Shown: piece by piece, positions 1 to 8,191 of the stretch
Position numbering within the stretch: position 1 is the first letter of the stretch
Layout: each line of letters begins with the position of its first letter
The notes under the pieces: generated by a model
The model's input: the letters and a program-made list of their open reading frames with translations, nothing else
Databases searched by the model: none
What the model was told of the DNA's origin: nothing
Origin: Thermoplasmata archaeon
GTDB lineage: Archaea > Thermoplasmatota > Thermoplasmata > Thermoplasmatales > Thermoplasmataceae
Reading direction: 5' to 3'
NCBI GenBank assembly: GCA_021827885.1
Contig: JAKAUD010000060.1
Location: forward strand, 1 to 14,656
DNA: 14,656 nucleotides
Translations under genes and position numbers: made by a program

Positions 1-155
1 GATCGGACGTGAGCAGTGTATGAAATGAAACAAGAATCCAACGACAGACAGAAGGAGATACTAGAGAACTCCTTTTCGAACGCTTACGTTGATTCTACGG
101 TATAGCTTATGAATACCAGCCATTAACCTTTCTTACCGCAAGCTTGAGTTGGACG

Positions 156-3080
156 TCAGTAGTCTTTAATGCCAATGTAATCTCCCAAAGTGCCTCTGAC
201 CTTTGCTTTCGTAAGTTTGGCATATTCCAGTATTTCACATGTTGTGGCTCCCTGTTTCTTCATCTGATTAAAGGTGTTCTGACTAAGCAGTACGTAGCTC
301 CAGTTACAATTCATCCTCTCCTCAGGTTGGAGTTCGTTCACTTTGTCTACCAAATCTAAAGCCGCTATCCTCTTATTCTGCACGTTCTTGTTACTCATAT
401 CTCTTTCAGACTTTGTCTCAACGAGGTAAATCTGGTCACATGCCTTAATCATAAAATCAGGGTAATAATGCGCAAGCAGACCATCATCTCGTATGTAGAT
501 GATATTAGCAAAATCATTGTAGTATTCGTTTATTTTCACAAATGCCTTAACCTTTGAGTCTGCATCTATAAACTCGATGAATTCTTTCTCAAACCCACCG
601 TTGTGAGACGGGTAGGAAATTTTCTCATAGATGTTCTTTGCGACACTTATTGCGTAGGTTTGTCTTATGCGTATTTCAGGAACCTCCGAGAAATATTTCT
701 TTACAATCTTTGCATCGTTGACTTTAAGATTCTTCATGGAATCGTACACAGCCTGGGCAATGTTACTAACAATATGCTTGATCAGGCTCTGTTGTGTTAT
801 GAGTAAGATACGCCAATTATTTTCCTTGAGCGGATCAAACTCCTCTCCGAAAAGTCTGTCTCTTATGTATTCATCCGTGAGTTTTGCGATCAATGCGAAA
901 TTTACCTGCATTACAGGGAAATCTCTCTCCTTCCTTCCTCTGGCATTTACATGGATTACTGAAACTGCGTTCACTACCTTCTGGATGAATGAATTATAGC
1001 TCCTTGCAGTGAATATATCCGCTGTGACCGTATATTCACCAAAAGTAGTCTTTACTGTTAGTTCTTCGCTGTAAAAAGTGTCTCCCTTGTTCTTTACCAA
1101 GCGCCTTAATTCTTCAAGTTTCATGGGAAATGTTTCAAGTTTTTCAATGGAGAGATCGGGAACAGCAAGCTCCTCCTCCTTTTCCTGCAATATTATGATC
1201 CAGAAAAGATCATAGTTCCTATAATTTGTCTTGAGTCCGACCCTGATCAGATCACCGATAACCTTAGTCTTTGTGGGTTCCTCGCCAACTTTTCCTACCA
1301 TTCCAGCAAGAACTCTTTCATAGTACTCGATGAAGTTCGGGTGTTCAACAACGCTCAATATGTCTATGTAGCTGTCGGGCTCCTCCTTCTTCACCAGGAG
1401 TTTTTCCCTGTTCTCTGATCTTATGTCATCGTAATCCGGTCCGCGCCACATCAACCTCAGGCCTCTTCCTATAAGTTGTTCCAGAAGGACGTAAGAGGAT
1501 GCTGACCTGAGAGGAACTATAACGCAAATGTTGTTTACGTCGAATCCTTCCCTGAGCATGAGAACTGAAACTATCACCTTCGGTTTTTCGTGTCGATCTA
1601 TATCGAAAAGTCTCTGTTCTATTGCTTTCCACTCATCCTCGCTGACATCGCCCTTTTTTGTAGAATGTATCTCCATGACTTCGTCTTCAGAATAACCTTC
1701 CTGCATCAGGAAAGACATGACTAGTGGTACGACCTTTGTATCCTCACAGACAATGAGCATCTTGGGATACTTCGTGGGATCAAGCTTGATAAACTCCTCC
1801 TCCAGTATATTGATTTTCTTCATCCCTGCCCTGAGCATCAGTTTCTGACCGTCAGAAAGACTGGTTACCTGCCTTCCTTCCCGTTCTGCCTTATACTCTA
1901 AATCTTCCAGAGGTATGGCGCCGAATTCCTTTCTCTTGTCAATGGCAACGGTTTTCACAAGGCCTTTCTTAATCGCGTCTACTAGTTCAAAATTGGCAAC
2001 AATGTGTGGAAAGTGGTTTTGTACGCGGTCCTGCCCACTTCCAGTGACTACATACGGAGTGGCGGAGAAATCGATTTGTATGAATTTTTTCTGCTTGTTC
2101 TCTGAAATCTTATCGAGCGCCTCCTGCCATTTTTTCTCCACAATCTCGTCTGATTTCTTCATCTCTCCAAGATGGTGAGCCTCGTCATTGAAAACTACGA
2201 GACTGGGCAAATTTACGAGGTAATCCAGTTCCTGGCCTCGAAGGTATTGGTTGTCCAACTCCTCCAATGAATGACCTTGGGAAGTGCCTGGTGTAATGGG
2301 CAGCAACTCATTCACAGTTATGTCGGGCCTGTCCAACGGCGATTCGGTATCAAGAGTTTCTTCATCTTCCGCCAGCAGATGCCAGTTTGTTATTGCAATC
2401 AATCCATCGCCGGTAACTTTCTTGCCAATTTCGTTCTTCTGGGATACACAACCCTGAATAAATCCAAAGACCTCTTCTTTGTAAGAAGGCGGAATGAAAA
2501 GTTTCTCGAATTTTCGGAAGTCTGACTGCTCGAAATCTCTGGTACCTTCCTCTGTTCTTTTGCCTAAATATGCATCGAGCAGTCTTTCGTATACAATAAT
2601 TCCAGGAGCAACCAGAAGGAAATTCCTGGAATATTCACCGCTTTCGCTTTCTTCGTACTTTGAATTTAGGTATTGCCAGATCAGGAATACATCAAGAACC
2701 CAAGTCTTACCAGTTCCTGTGGCCATCTTAACGCAATATTTTGGATGCTCGTACTTATCCCGCTTAAGATCAAGCAGATCCATTTGAGCCAACAATTCGG
2801 GATAGATTTGAGTATAGATTTCTCCAACGCTTTTGAGTTTGAGTATCTCATGTATGTAAATTATATTCAGAATGGCTTGCCATTGCCCCTCGTGGAAGTT
2901 AATGTTTCTTTCATCGGAGAAAATGCCGTTGGGATCCCAGAATTTCAGAAGTTCCTGTGTTATGGGCGTGACTTTCTGCATGAAGTCTCCGGATTTCCAC
3001 AACTCGCTGGCTTCTTCGGTTATTCTTTTCGCAAGTTTTAACGGGATGTCCTTGGTGCCAAGAGATTTTATATTTACCAT
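156..3080 (-). CDS. res: Type III restriction enzyme, Res (helicase-nuclease) subunit
   Basis: Res is the ATP-dependent translocase and endonuclease subunit of a Type III restriction-modification enzyme; it acts on DNA in complex with Mod. The 974-residue length is normal for the family. Visible motifs are Walker A ATGTGKT (about 120-126), DEAH (299-302), SATP (339-342), EGFDVNN (511-517) and QLIGRGLRL (535-543), a complete superfamily 2 helicase core. The C-terminal nuclease signature is PD (874-875) followed by ETK (888-890), the PD-(D/E)xK arrangement of Res proteins, so the cutting domain looks intact. The start codon ATG overlaps the last base of the mod stop codon (TAATG), and a GAGGT ribosome site lies inside the end of mod, so the two genes are almost certainly translationally coupled. 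No frameshift or lost key residue was seen. Recognition sequence and cleavage distance cannot be read from the sequence. Confidence 0.95.
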   Translation of the reverse strand: MVNIKSLGTKDIPLKLAKRITEEASELWKSGDFMQKVTPITQELLKFWDPNGIFSDERNINFHEGQWQAILNIIYIHEILKLKSVGEIYTQIYPELLAQMDLLDLKRDKYEHPKYCVKMATGTGKTWVLDVFLIWQYLNSKYEESESGEYSRNFLLVAPGIIVYERLLDAYLGKRTEEGTRDFEQSDFRKFEKLFIPPSYKEEVFGFIQGCVSQKNEIGKKVTGDGLIAITNWHLLAEDEETLDTESPLDRPDITVNELLPITPGTSQGHSLEELDNQYLRGQELDYLVNLPSLVVFNDEAHHLGEMKKSDEIVEKKWQEALDKISENKQKKFIQIDFSATPYVVTGSGQDRVQNHFPHIVANFELVDAIKKGLVKTVAIDKRKEFGAIPLEDLEYKAEREGRQVTSLSDGQKLMLRAGMKKINILEEEFIKLDPTKYPKMLIVCEDTKVVPLVMSFLMQEGYSEDEVMEIHSTKKGDVSEDEWKAIEQRLFDIDRHEKPKVIVSVLMLREGFDVNNICVIVPLRSASSYVLLEQLIGRGLRLMWRGPDYDDIRSENREKLLVKKEEPDSYIDILSVVEHPNFIEYYERVLAGMVGKVGEEPTKTKVIGDLIRVGLKTNYRNYDLFWIIILQEKEEELAVPDLSIEKLETFPMKLEELRRLVKNKGDTFYSEELTVKTTFGEYTVTADIFTARSYNSFIQKVVNAVSVIHVNARGRKERDFPVMQVNFALIAKLTDEYIRDRLFGEEFDPLKENNWRILLITQQSLIKHIVSNIAQAVYDSMKNLKVNDAKIVKKYFSEVPEIRIRQTYAISVAKNIYEKISYPSHNGGFEKEFIEFIDADSKVKAFVKINEYYNDFANIIYIRDDGLLAHYYPDFMIKACDQIYLVETKSERDMSNKNVQNKRIAALDLVDKVNELQPEERMNCNWSYVLLSQNTFNQMKKQGATTCEILEYAKLTKAKVRGTLGDYIGIKDY

Positions 3081-5221
3081 TAGCTTACCTCTTTCACCGT
3101 CACACTTTCAAACCCGAATACGTCCACTGCCTTGATGCAGACTTTTCTCCTTCCATTGATTCTTGGCACCAGAAGCTTTACCTTTCGATCAACCTTCGAC
3201 GAGTCTTCATGGTTTTCCCGGTAATCCTGCCATTTGCTCCTGAACACTTCTCCGTCATATTCAGGATCGATGCTCCAGTACTCGACGAGGCTCATAGGGT
3301 CCTCTTCGATGATCTGCTCTAGTTTATCTTTATCTGTCTTATCAAGCGGCAGTGCATCCGGAGATAGGAGAATGTAGTTTTCGAGCTCAATAATTAGCTC
3401 TTCCTTATCGTCTTCTGCCGCTTTCCTAATGATCGGTTTTACAGTGAGGTATTGCAATGAGCTGAATCTTACGCTACCTTCCTTTATGAGTTTCTCATAA
3501 TCGGGTTTGTGTTTTATTTTTTCCAGCAAGTCTGGGGGAATCACCAGTACTTCGAGTTTATCATCGTTCAGACTGTCTATGATCTTACCGATATCCGTTT
3601 CAAAATTCCAACCTAGGACAATTATTTTCTCCCATCCTCCCATAAAAGAAGCTCTGAGCTCTTGGGCCTTTTTGAGGGTCGCATATCCCGTTATCTTTGT
3701 TGGGGAGTCGACAAATACAAGCGTCTTGCTCTGTTTTATGTATCCTAGATTAGCAGGTGTACCATCCTGCATCGGAAAGGGCAGAGCGCCATATAGGTTG
3801 ATCACTACATGGGCGAGGTCCCCTATACGTCTGAATTGAGACCTTTCAAACTGCTCCTTCTGGTAGTCTCCAATGGATTGGTAAAGAAATGGCTTTGAAT
3901 CTTGGTCGATAAGACGTTTCCTAGAAATCATACACGCTGGTTTCCCAAGATCACACATAATCCAATTTCTACCAAGTTTCTCCGCCACACTTGCGGTAGT
4001 CCCAGAACCACAAAAAAAATCTGCTACAAGACTTCCTTCCTTACTACCAGCCTCAACGATTCTAATCAATATTTCTTCTGCTTTTTGAGTCGGGTAGGAA
4101 CCGGGAGAGGTGTCATATGAAAAAATATCAGTCCAGTTAGTATCATATGGAGAAAAATCCCTTGGTTCGACCCAGTAGTAAGCACGGGTTGATCCGGGAT
4201 CTCTTTTGATGAATCTCTTAGTCTTTCCAGTAAATAGCCAATAATCATATAAGTTCATTTTCGCAGAATAATTTTCTACATAGTCCTTATAATTATTTGC
4301 CGCATCCATTGCTTTGTCTTGTGTCCATCTCCACTGCCCATTATTTAACTTTATACCCAAGAAATCGTAACGGAGTGTGGGCCTATCTGCATTATTGTAA
4401 AAATTGTTCCATTGGTCATTATATCTCTCGGCTACTTTTTTCATTGGGGGCTTGAATCTCGTGTCTGAGTTTTTGGAATACCAAAAAACACTATCAAATG
4501 CTACATTTAGTTGTTTAACACTATCAAATTGATTCTGAAGATTTTTTATTTTCCTTCTAACGCTGATTTCATTTCTAAAGTTCTCCTTTCCAAATATCTC
4601 GTCTAACAGAACTTTTACATAATGTGCAGTATGGTAATCCAAATGAACATAAATTGATCCTCTTTCGTTCAGAAGTTCCCTCATTAGGAATAGTCTTGGG
4701 ACCATCATTTCTAAGTATGACTTGGTCCCGTCCTTCCAGGTGTCTGAGTAAGCGAATTGTTCTATAACAGAAGGCTTTTGTTCGATTTCGACAGATGGAA
4801 GGTGTATCTTTGTTCTGTAATCCGCTTTACTGTCAAAAGGGGGGTCAATATAAATCAGGTCTATTTTGCCCCTCATTGAGGGGAGTCCTGTGTCTGGGTT
4901 CCCGACTAGCAGTGCCTGCATTACAAGCAGATTATCGCCATAAATGAGTTTGTTGAGAAACTCGTTGTTCTCGACATCTTTGACAGGTTGACCAGTGAAT
5001 TTTGTCAGTCCACCCACAGATTTGGTTGGCAGCACCAATTCATTTGTCTGAAGAGTTATTCTTTGTGACTTTGATAAACCGTCCAGAATTCTTTGCGCTT
5101 CTCTCTTTCCTCTCTCAACGATTTTTGGAAGTTCTTCTATCAGCGATCTTTTTTGACCATTCTTGCTTTTTTCACTTACATCATTTCTATCTTCCAAAGA
5201 GTCAACCATAATGAACACCAT
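3080..5221 (-). CDS. mod: Type III DNA adenine methyltransferase, Mod subunit
   Basis: Mod is the site-specific N6-adenine methyltransferase and specificity subunit of the Type III enzyme. Of 713 residues, the SAM-dependent core shows motif IV DPPF at about 126-129 (preceded by DLIYI) and motif I FCGSGTT at 403-409. The order IV before I is that of beta-class methyltransferases, the normal Mod layout. The segment between them (about 215-375) is the likely target recognition domain; it is more AT-rich than the flanks, as often seen for exchanged recognition domains. A later in-frame ATG at 5209 (Met5), preceded by GGTG, is an equally plausible start. The gene begins 14 bases after the end of the degenerate orc1 reading frame and overlaps res by one base, so mod-res form an operon. 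Confidence 0.95.
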   Translation of the reverse strand: MVFIMVDSLEDRNDVSEKSKNGQKRSLIEELPKIVERGKREAQRILDGLSKSQRITLQTNELVLPTKSVGGLTKFTGQPVKDVENNEFLNKLIYGDNLLVMQALLVGNPDTGLPSMRGKIDLIYIDPPFDSKADYRTKIHLPSVEIEQKPSVIEQFAYSDTWKDGTKSYLEMMVPRLFLMRELLNERGSIYVHLDYHTAHYVKVLLDEIFGKENFRNEISVRRKIKNLQNQFDSVKQLNVAFDSVFWYSKNSDTRFKPPMKKVAERYNDQWNNFYNNADRPTLRYDFLGIKLNNGQWRWTQDKAMDAANNYKDYVENYSAKMNLYDYWLFTGKTKRFIKRDPGSTRAYYWVEPRDFSPYDTNWTDIFSYDTSPGSYPTQKAEEILIRIVEAGSKEGSLVADFFCGSGTTASVAEKLGRNWIMCDLGKPACMISRKRLIDQDSKPFLYQSIGDYQKEQFERSQFRRIGDLAHVVINLYGALPFPMQDGTPANLGYIKQSKTLVFVDSPTKITGYATLKKAQELRASFMGGWEKIIVLGWNFETDIGKIIDSLNDDKLEVLVIPPDLLEKIKHKPDYEKLIKEGSVRFSSLQYLTVKPIIRKAAEDDKEELIIELENYILLSPDALPLDKTDKDKLEQIIEEDPMSLVEYWSIDPEYDGEVFRSKWQDYRENHEDSSKVDRKVKLLVPRINGRRKVCIKAVDVFGFESVTVKEVS

Positions 5222-5235
5222 AGTTTATGTGTAGT

Positions 5236-6327
5236 CTAAAGCCTTTTCCTTAACTCTCCAGATACAATGGAAGCATCAGATAATAATATTTGCGACTCCA
5301 CTGTGTGATACTTGCCTATCTTCTTCTCTATCAGCGTGATGAGACCAAAGTTCTGCAAGTAGTTGACGCTCTGGAAGAATGCGGACTGGCTAACTGCTCT
5401 GAGTAGCAAATGATTGGATGCCAAGACCTCTGTAAACGCCTTGTTTGTGTCCTGATTCTTGATCGGTGCTGCTAATATTAGCAAGTCCCGATCTCTCCAA
5501 GGTTCTTGAGCGTCTCACCCTCTACCTCGACATAAGCCCTACTTCAGTGCCGTTGTTGCAGAGTTCTCACTCCATTTATTGCTTCTGCCAAGAATTTCCA
5601 GGGCCTTTATTCCGATCCTTGCGTCACTCCTGTAGTCCCTTACAAGCAATGCATATAAGAGGCCTAGGGCTTCCCTGCCATATTCATTCAGACCCTCCTT
5701 TGCCCTCGTTTTCAGAATTTTCATTATCTCCTCTGTGCTGTATTCATGAAATACGATATGATCAGGCTGCAATGAGCTCTTTACGCTCTCATCATTCATA
5801 TTCTTGTACCAATATACCTTCTGCGTCAACAGAATGAGGATTGCCTTTGTGCGCCTTGTAATATGATACAGGATGTCGTAATCCTGTAGGAAGTCAACCT
5901 TGTCCAAGACCACGAGAGACTTGCTGGAAAGCATCTCATCGTATCTATTCTTCACCTCTTCAATCTCGTGCCCCTTTCCAAACAGACGGGCTATGTTTCG
6001 ATAGATTTTGGTAGATGTCGGGTTCTCCCTGACGTTCACATAGAAGTATGGGACAGACTTCGTGTCCCTGGGGGCCTTAGCCATGATCGGGGCACTGAGC
6101 GTCTTTCCTGATCCCTTGAATCCATGTATGATGTGACTTGGAAGATCCAGATTCACATAATCTGCCAGATCGTCGATCACCTTCTCCAACTCCGACCTTA
6201 TGAGTGTCTCTCCTGGCGTGTAGGCTATGTTGCAGACCTGTGCATTCTTCATGTTGCTCGTTTCCACAGCCCTTGCATCGAGCTTTGCAACCATGAATGA
6301 CCCCGGGATTCTTTGTGTCCATTTCAT
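5236..6327 (-). pseudogene. Orc1/Cdc6 replication initiator paralogue, disrupted
   Basis: Homologue of the archaeal AAA+ initiator Orc1/Cdc6, which binds origins and loads MCM. The first open part (5539-6327, 262 codons) has the family signature NIAYTPGE near residue 33, Walker A GFKGSGKT (69-76), a Walker B-like LDKVD (141-145) and the sensor-2 DAR motif (234-236). The second open part (5236-5484) reads as the C-terminal winged-helix DNA-binding domain. Both lie in the same frame but are separated by TAG (5539-5541) and TGA (5515-5517). Between these stops the conserved-looking peptide RAYVEVEGETLKNLGE continues in a neighbouring frame, so two compensating single-base-type shifts are implied. 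The Walker B Glu is Lys143 (codon AAG). Intact homologues are about 380-410 residues. It is most likely a pseudogene or an inactivated element-derived initiator; sequencing error at two close sites is the alternative. Confidence 0.8.
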
Positions 6328-6386
6328 CGCCTGCGCATTAAATCTTCAATAGGAAGGTTATTAACACTATCGAACGAGTCGAACAT
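6324..6386 (-). CDS. short reading frame overlapping the orc1 start (possible displaced N-terminus)
   Basis: An ATG at 6384-6386 opens 20 codons (MFDSFDSVNNLPIEDLMRRR). The stop TGA overlaps the ATG of the orc1-like frame as ATGA. The peptide resembles the short charged leader that precedes the ATPase domain in many archaeal Orc1/Cdc6 proteins. The frame is open further upstream, back to a TAG just before the oligo-T tract near 6475. It could be a translationally coupled leader peptide, or the real orc1 N-terminus put out of frame by an indel near 6324. This rests on sequence feel only. Confidence 0.3.
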   Translation of the reverse strand: MFDSFDSVNNLPIEDLMRRR

Positions 6387-6388
6387 AT

Positions 6389-6419
6389 GAGGTTTTCCAA
6401 AAACCCCACCGAAAACCTC
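6389..6419. repeat. perfect 9-bp inverted repeat upstream of orc1-like gene
   Basis: GAGGTTTTC (6389-6397) and GAAAACCTC (6411-6419) are perfect inverted copies around a 13-base C/A-rich spacer. The repeat sits directly upstream of the ATG at 6386. It could be a leader hairpin, an autoregulatory operator or an origin recognition-type site. It does not match the archaeal ORB consensus closely. Confidence 0.5.
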
Positions 6420-6474
6420 TATTGTTAATGTGAGTACTATAGTAAAGGTAAAATATATTCCCAAGGAATTGATT

Positions 6475-6482
6475 AAAAAAAA
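6475..6482 (-). terminator. oligo-T archaeal terminator candidate
   Basis: A run of eight T on the minus strand lies downstream of the three-gene operon and of the remnant at 6539-6772. Archaeal transcription commonly terminates at such tracts without a hairpin. It would separate the operon from the orc1-mod-res group. Confidence 0.4.
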
Positions 6483-6538
6483 CTAAGAATACAAAGACTC
6501 GGGGTTATCAATGAATTCTGTAAATAAACACGGGAATT

Positions 6539-6772
6539 TCATCTATTATACGAGAGCCAGACTATTGCATCCTGTTTCATTTGACCTACGGTAGAATATA
6601 TATTATCAATGAACAAGTTCACGGTAGATATCCCTAAGATTATTCGATTGTACCATTCTAGGGGATGAATTGTTGTAATTAGACAAAATGAATTTCTCTC
6701 CGCAAGGTCAATAAATTCTCTTGAGAGGGATCGTCTTCTTATAAGAGGGCGCAGTTCAGAAGAGCCAAAAAC
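6539..6772 (-). pseudogene. start-less C-terminal gene remnant in frame after the FFDPDNG gene
   Basis: Immediately after the TGA of the upstream gene (6773-6775) the same frame stays open for 77 codons to a TGA at 6539-6541. It has no ATG near its beginning. The peptide looks like real protein, containing LIRRRSLSREFIDLAERNSF followed by CLITTIHPLEW. The pattern of an Arg-rich stretch, an amphipathic helix, then a hydrophobic strand with ITT resembles C-terminal parts of some nuclease-like defence proteins, but I cannot name the family. It is either the tail of a deleted gene fused by chance in frame, or an extension reached by stop readthrough. The upstream protein looks complete without it, which favours the remnant reading. 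Confidence 0.45.
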
Positions 6773-7477
6773 TCAGCATTCTTTCGTAATTATTAGATCC
6801 TTCCAGTTTTTGGCAATTATGTGATTTTTCCTTCTATAATATGCTTCATGCTCTTTTTGAGGTATTAGTAAGAAGAGTACATTGGAGGTAACATATAGAA
6901 AAACCAAGGAAGAGCCAACTATCTGAAAAACTTTGGAAGAGATATTTTCTATGTAGTGTTCATGATTTTTTCTAGGAAAATGCTGGTAAACCAACAAGGA
7001 CTTCCCAGATTTATAAAATTCTCGTAACTCTCGCCAATAAATATACTTTGATGACCTGGGACCGCCTCTTGGAACAGACTTTACCTCAATCCCATTGTCG
7101 GGGTCAAAAAATATTAAGTCAACTCCCTGAGAAAACTTATTGAATTCCTGAAAAAATTTGTCCCTATCCTTTTCTTCGTCTTTTAGAATTCGATTATAGA
7201 ACCGGCAGTTTGACATGATATTACTCTTTTCAAGATTTTCGACCTTTCGTTCGCCTTTGATTATTAGGTCTTTTCTCAATTGTTCGAAAACAATAGGATC
7301 ATATCCTCGCCACTTAAGTGGTTCTTTTAGATAGTCGACTCTGCTGCCGTCCGAAAGAGTATCATCTTCTGATAGTGCCCAACAGACAGCCGTTTGCATT
7401 TCACCTTCTCCCGCAAGATGTCTAATTAAACTGTATTTCTTATAATCGCAAATGTCACCATAGTATTGGTTTTTCAT
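6773..7477 (-). CDS. FFDPDNG-motif protein of unknown function
   Basis: The protein has 234 residues from the ATG at 7477, which has a GGAGTG ribosome site nine bases upstream (a GTG at 7489 is a weaker choice). It opens with KNQYYGDICDYKKYSLIRHL, carries DLIFFDPDNGIEV at about 120-132, SSKYIYW at 142-148 and SLLVYQHFPR at 160-169. I recognise this as a conserved uncharacterised family of bacteria and archaea that begins with a similar KNQYFGD-type sequence. The DP(D)NG motif after a hydrophobic strand, followed by a second strand ending in a short motif, is reminiscent of the catalytic strand of Rossmann-type SAM methyltransferases. That is an inference only; no clear SAM-binding glycine loop was seen. 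It is third in the operon, 18 bases after the DUF7002-like gene. No membrane segment or signal peptide was seen. Confidence 0.8.
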   Translation of the reverse strand: MKNQYYGDICDYKKYSLIRHLAGEGEMQTAVCWALSEDDTLSDGSRVDYLKEPLKWRGYDPIVFEQLRKDLIIKGERKVENLEKSNIMSNCRFYNRILKDEEKDRDKFFQEFNKFSQGVDLIFFDPDNGIEVKSVPRGGPRSSKYIYWRELREFYKSGKSLLVYQHFPRKNHEHYIENISSKVFQIVGSSLVFLYVTSNVLFLLIPQKEHEAYYRRKNHIIAKNWKDLIITKEC

Positions 7478-7495
7478 AAGTATGCACACTCCATC

Positions 7496-8179
7496 TTAAT
7501 GCAAGGGCCAAAGTCTATCAAGTACTTCAAAGCTTGGAGAATCGTAGTTCTGTTTATGCGCGATCCATCTTACTGCTGATATTGCTACATCCAAAATATC
7601 AGGAATTCCATATTCAACTGTTACTTCTTTGATTTTATTCCAGTTATACTCTTTGACTTCTTTGAACGTATCATAATCCCTTGGGAGAGCGCTGTTGAAT
7701 TTCTTATGATCATAGTAAACACTACCAGAGTTTATTTGTGAAAGTCGAACTTTCTTTATATAGCACTTCAGAAGGGCCTCAGTTTTAACAGTTATGACTA
7801 GGTGTGGCTCATTCTTATATTGTTTCGCAGAAAGCAATTTTTTAAGATCCTCGAATTCAGCCCAAAAAAACACTTTTCCATTTATCAATTTGTACCAATC
7901 TTGAGTAGTTGTTCCGTTTTTAAGGCATTTTTCCAATTCTGATGGATCCATAGGAATTTGATCTCTAATCACAATTTCTCCCAGCTCCCCACAGGGAATG
8001 TTCATGAGCTTTGGTCTCCATGAAAGTTCGTATTTTTCTCTTCCAGCTCCTGTGATCTTACAATGATCCAATAGCGCAGTAGTACTTAGAAGTCCTAATC
8101 TCTTAATATTCTCCCAGCTTCCAGCCTCAGCCATGTGATATAACTCTGGATATTTGGCTAACAATTCCTGCAAATTCAT
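7496..8179 (-). CDS. DUF7002-like protein, possible ADP-ribosyltransferase fold
   Basis: The protein has 227 residues from the ATG at 8179. A TTG at 8206 in the same frame is less likely, because the ATG has GGTGA at suitable spacing, overlapping the stop of the upstream gene. The N-terminus reads LYHMAEAGSWENIKRLGLLS, with His15 and a GLLS turn. It continues with IRDQIPM (71-77), GKVFFWAEFEDLKKLLSA (101-118), a strand HLVITVKTEAL and an LSQINSG segment. I recognise the family as DUF7002. The order His followed by I-x-x-x-G-L-L-S, then an aromatic FFW strand, resembles DarT-like and related ADP-ribosyltransferase folds; the assignment is inferred and NAD binding is unproven. It sits seven bases after the kinase-PurZ gene and is probably translationally coupled to it. 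A role as effector or DNA-modifying partner of the nucleotide enzyme is plausible. Confidence 0.75.
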   Translation of the reverse strand: MNLQELLAKYPELYHMAEAGSWENIKRLGLLSTTALLDHCKITGAGREKYELSWRPKLMNIPCGELGEIVIRDQIPMDPSELEKCLKNGTTTQDWYKLINGKVFFWAEFEDLKKLLSAKQYKNEPHLVITVKTEALLKCYIKKVRLSQINSGSVYYDHKKFNSALPRDYDTFKEVKEYNWNKIKEVTVEYGIPDILDVAISAVRWIAHKQNYDSPSFEVLDRLWPLH

Positions 8180-8186
8180 CGTTGAT

Positions 8187-8191
8187 TCACC
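8187..8191 (-). promoter_or_regulatory. ribosome binding site GGTGA deciding the DUF7002-like start
   Basis: GGTGA spans the last Trp codon and TGA stop of the kinase-PurZ gene. It lies seven bases before the ATG at 8179, so termination and re-initiation are probably coupled. Confidence 0.55.

Noticed and set aside
10..105. Short plus-strand frame at the left edge (AVYEMKQESNDRQKEI and on)
   Set aside because: About 31 codons with no start context, no recognisable family and no partner; it could be chance. Positions 1-155 otherwise show nothing I can assign.
1915..3135. Several plus-strand frames of 80-120 codons opposite res and mod
   Set aside because: They are antisense shadows of clearly conserved helicase and methyltransferase genes, with no family resemblance of their own.
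6389..6419. Canonical origin recognition box pair
   Set aside because: The repeat is next to an orc1-like gene but its sequence does not fit the usual archaeal ORB core, and no second copy was seen nearby.
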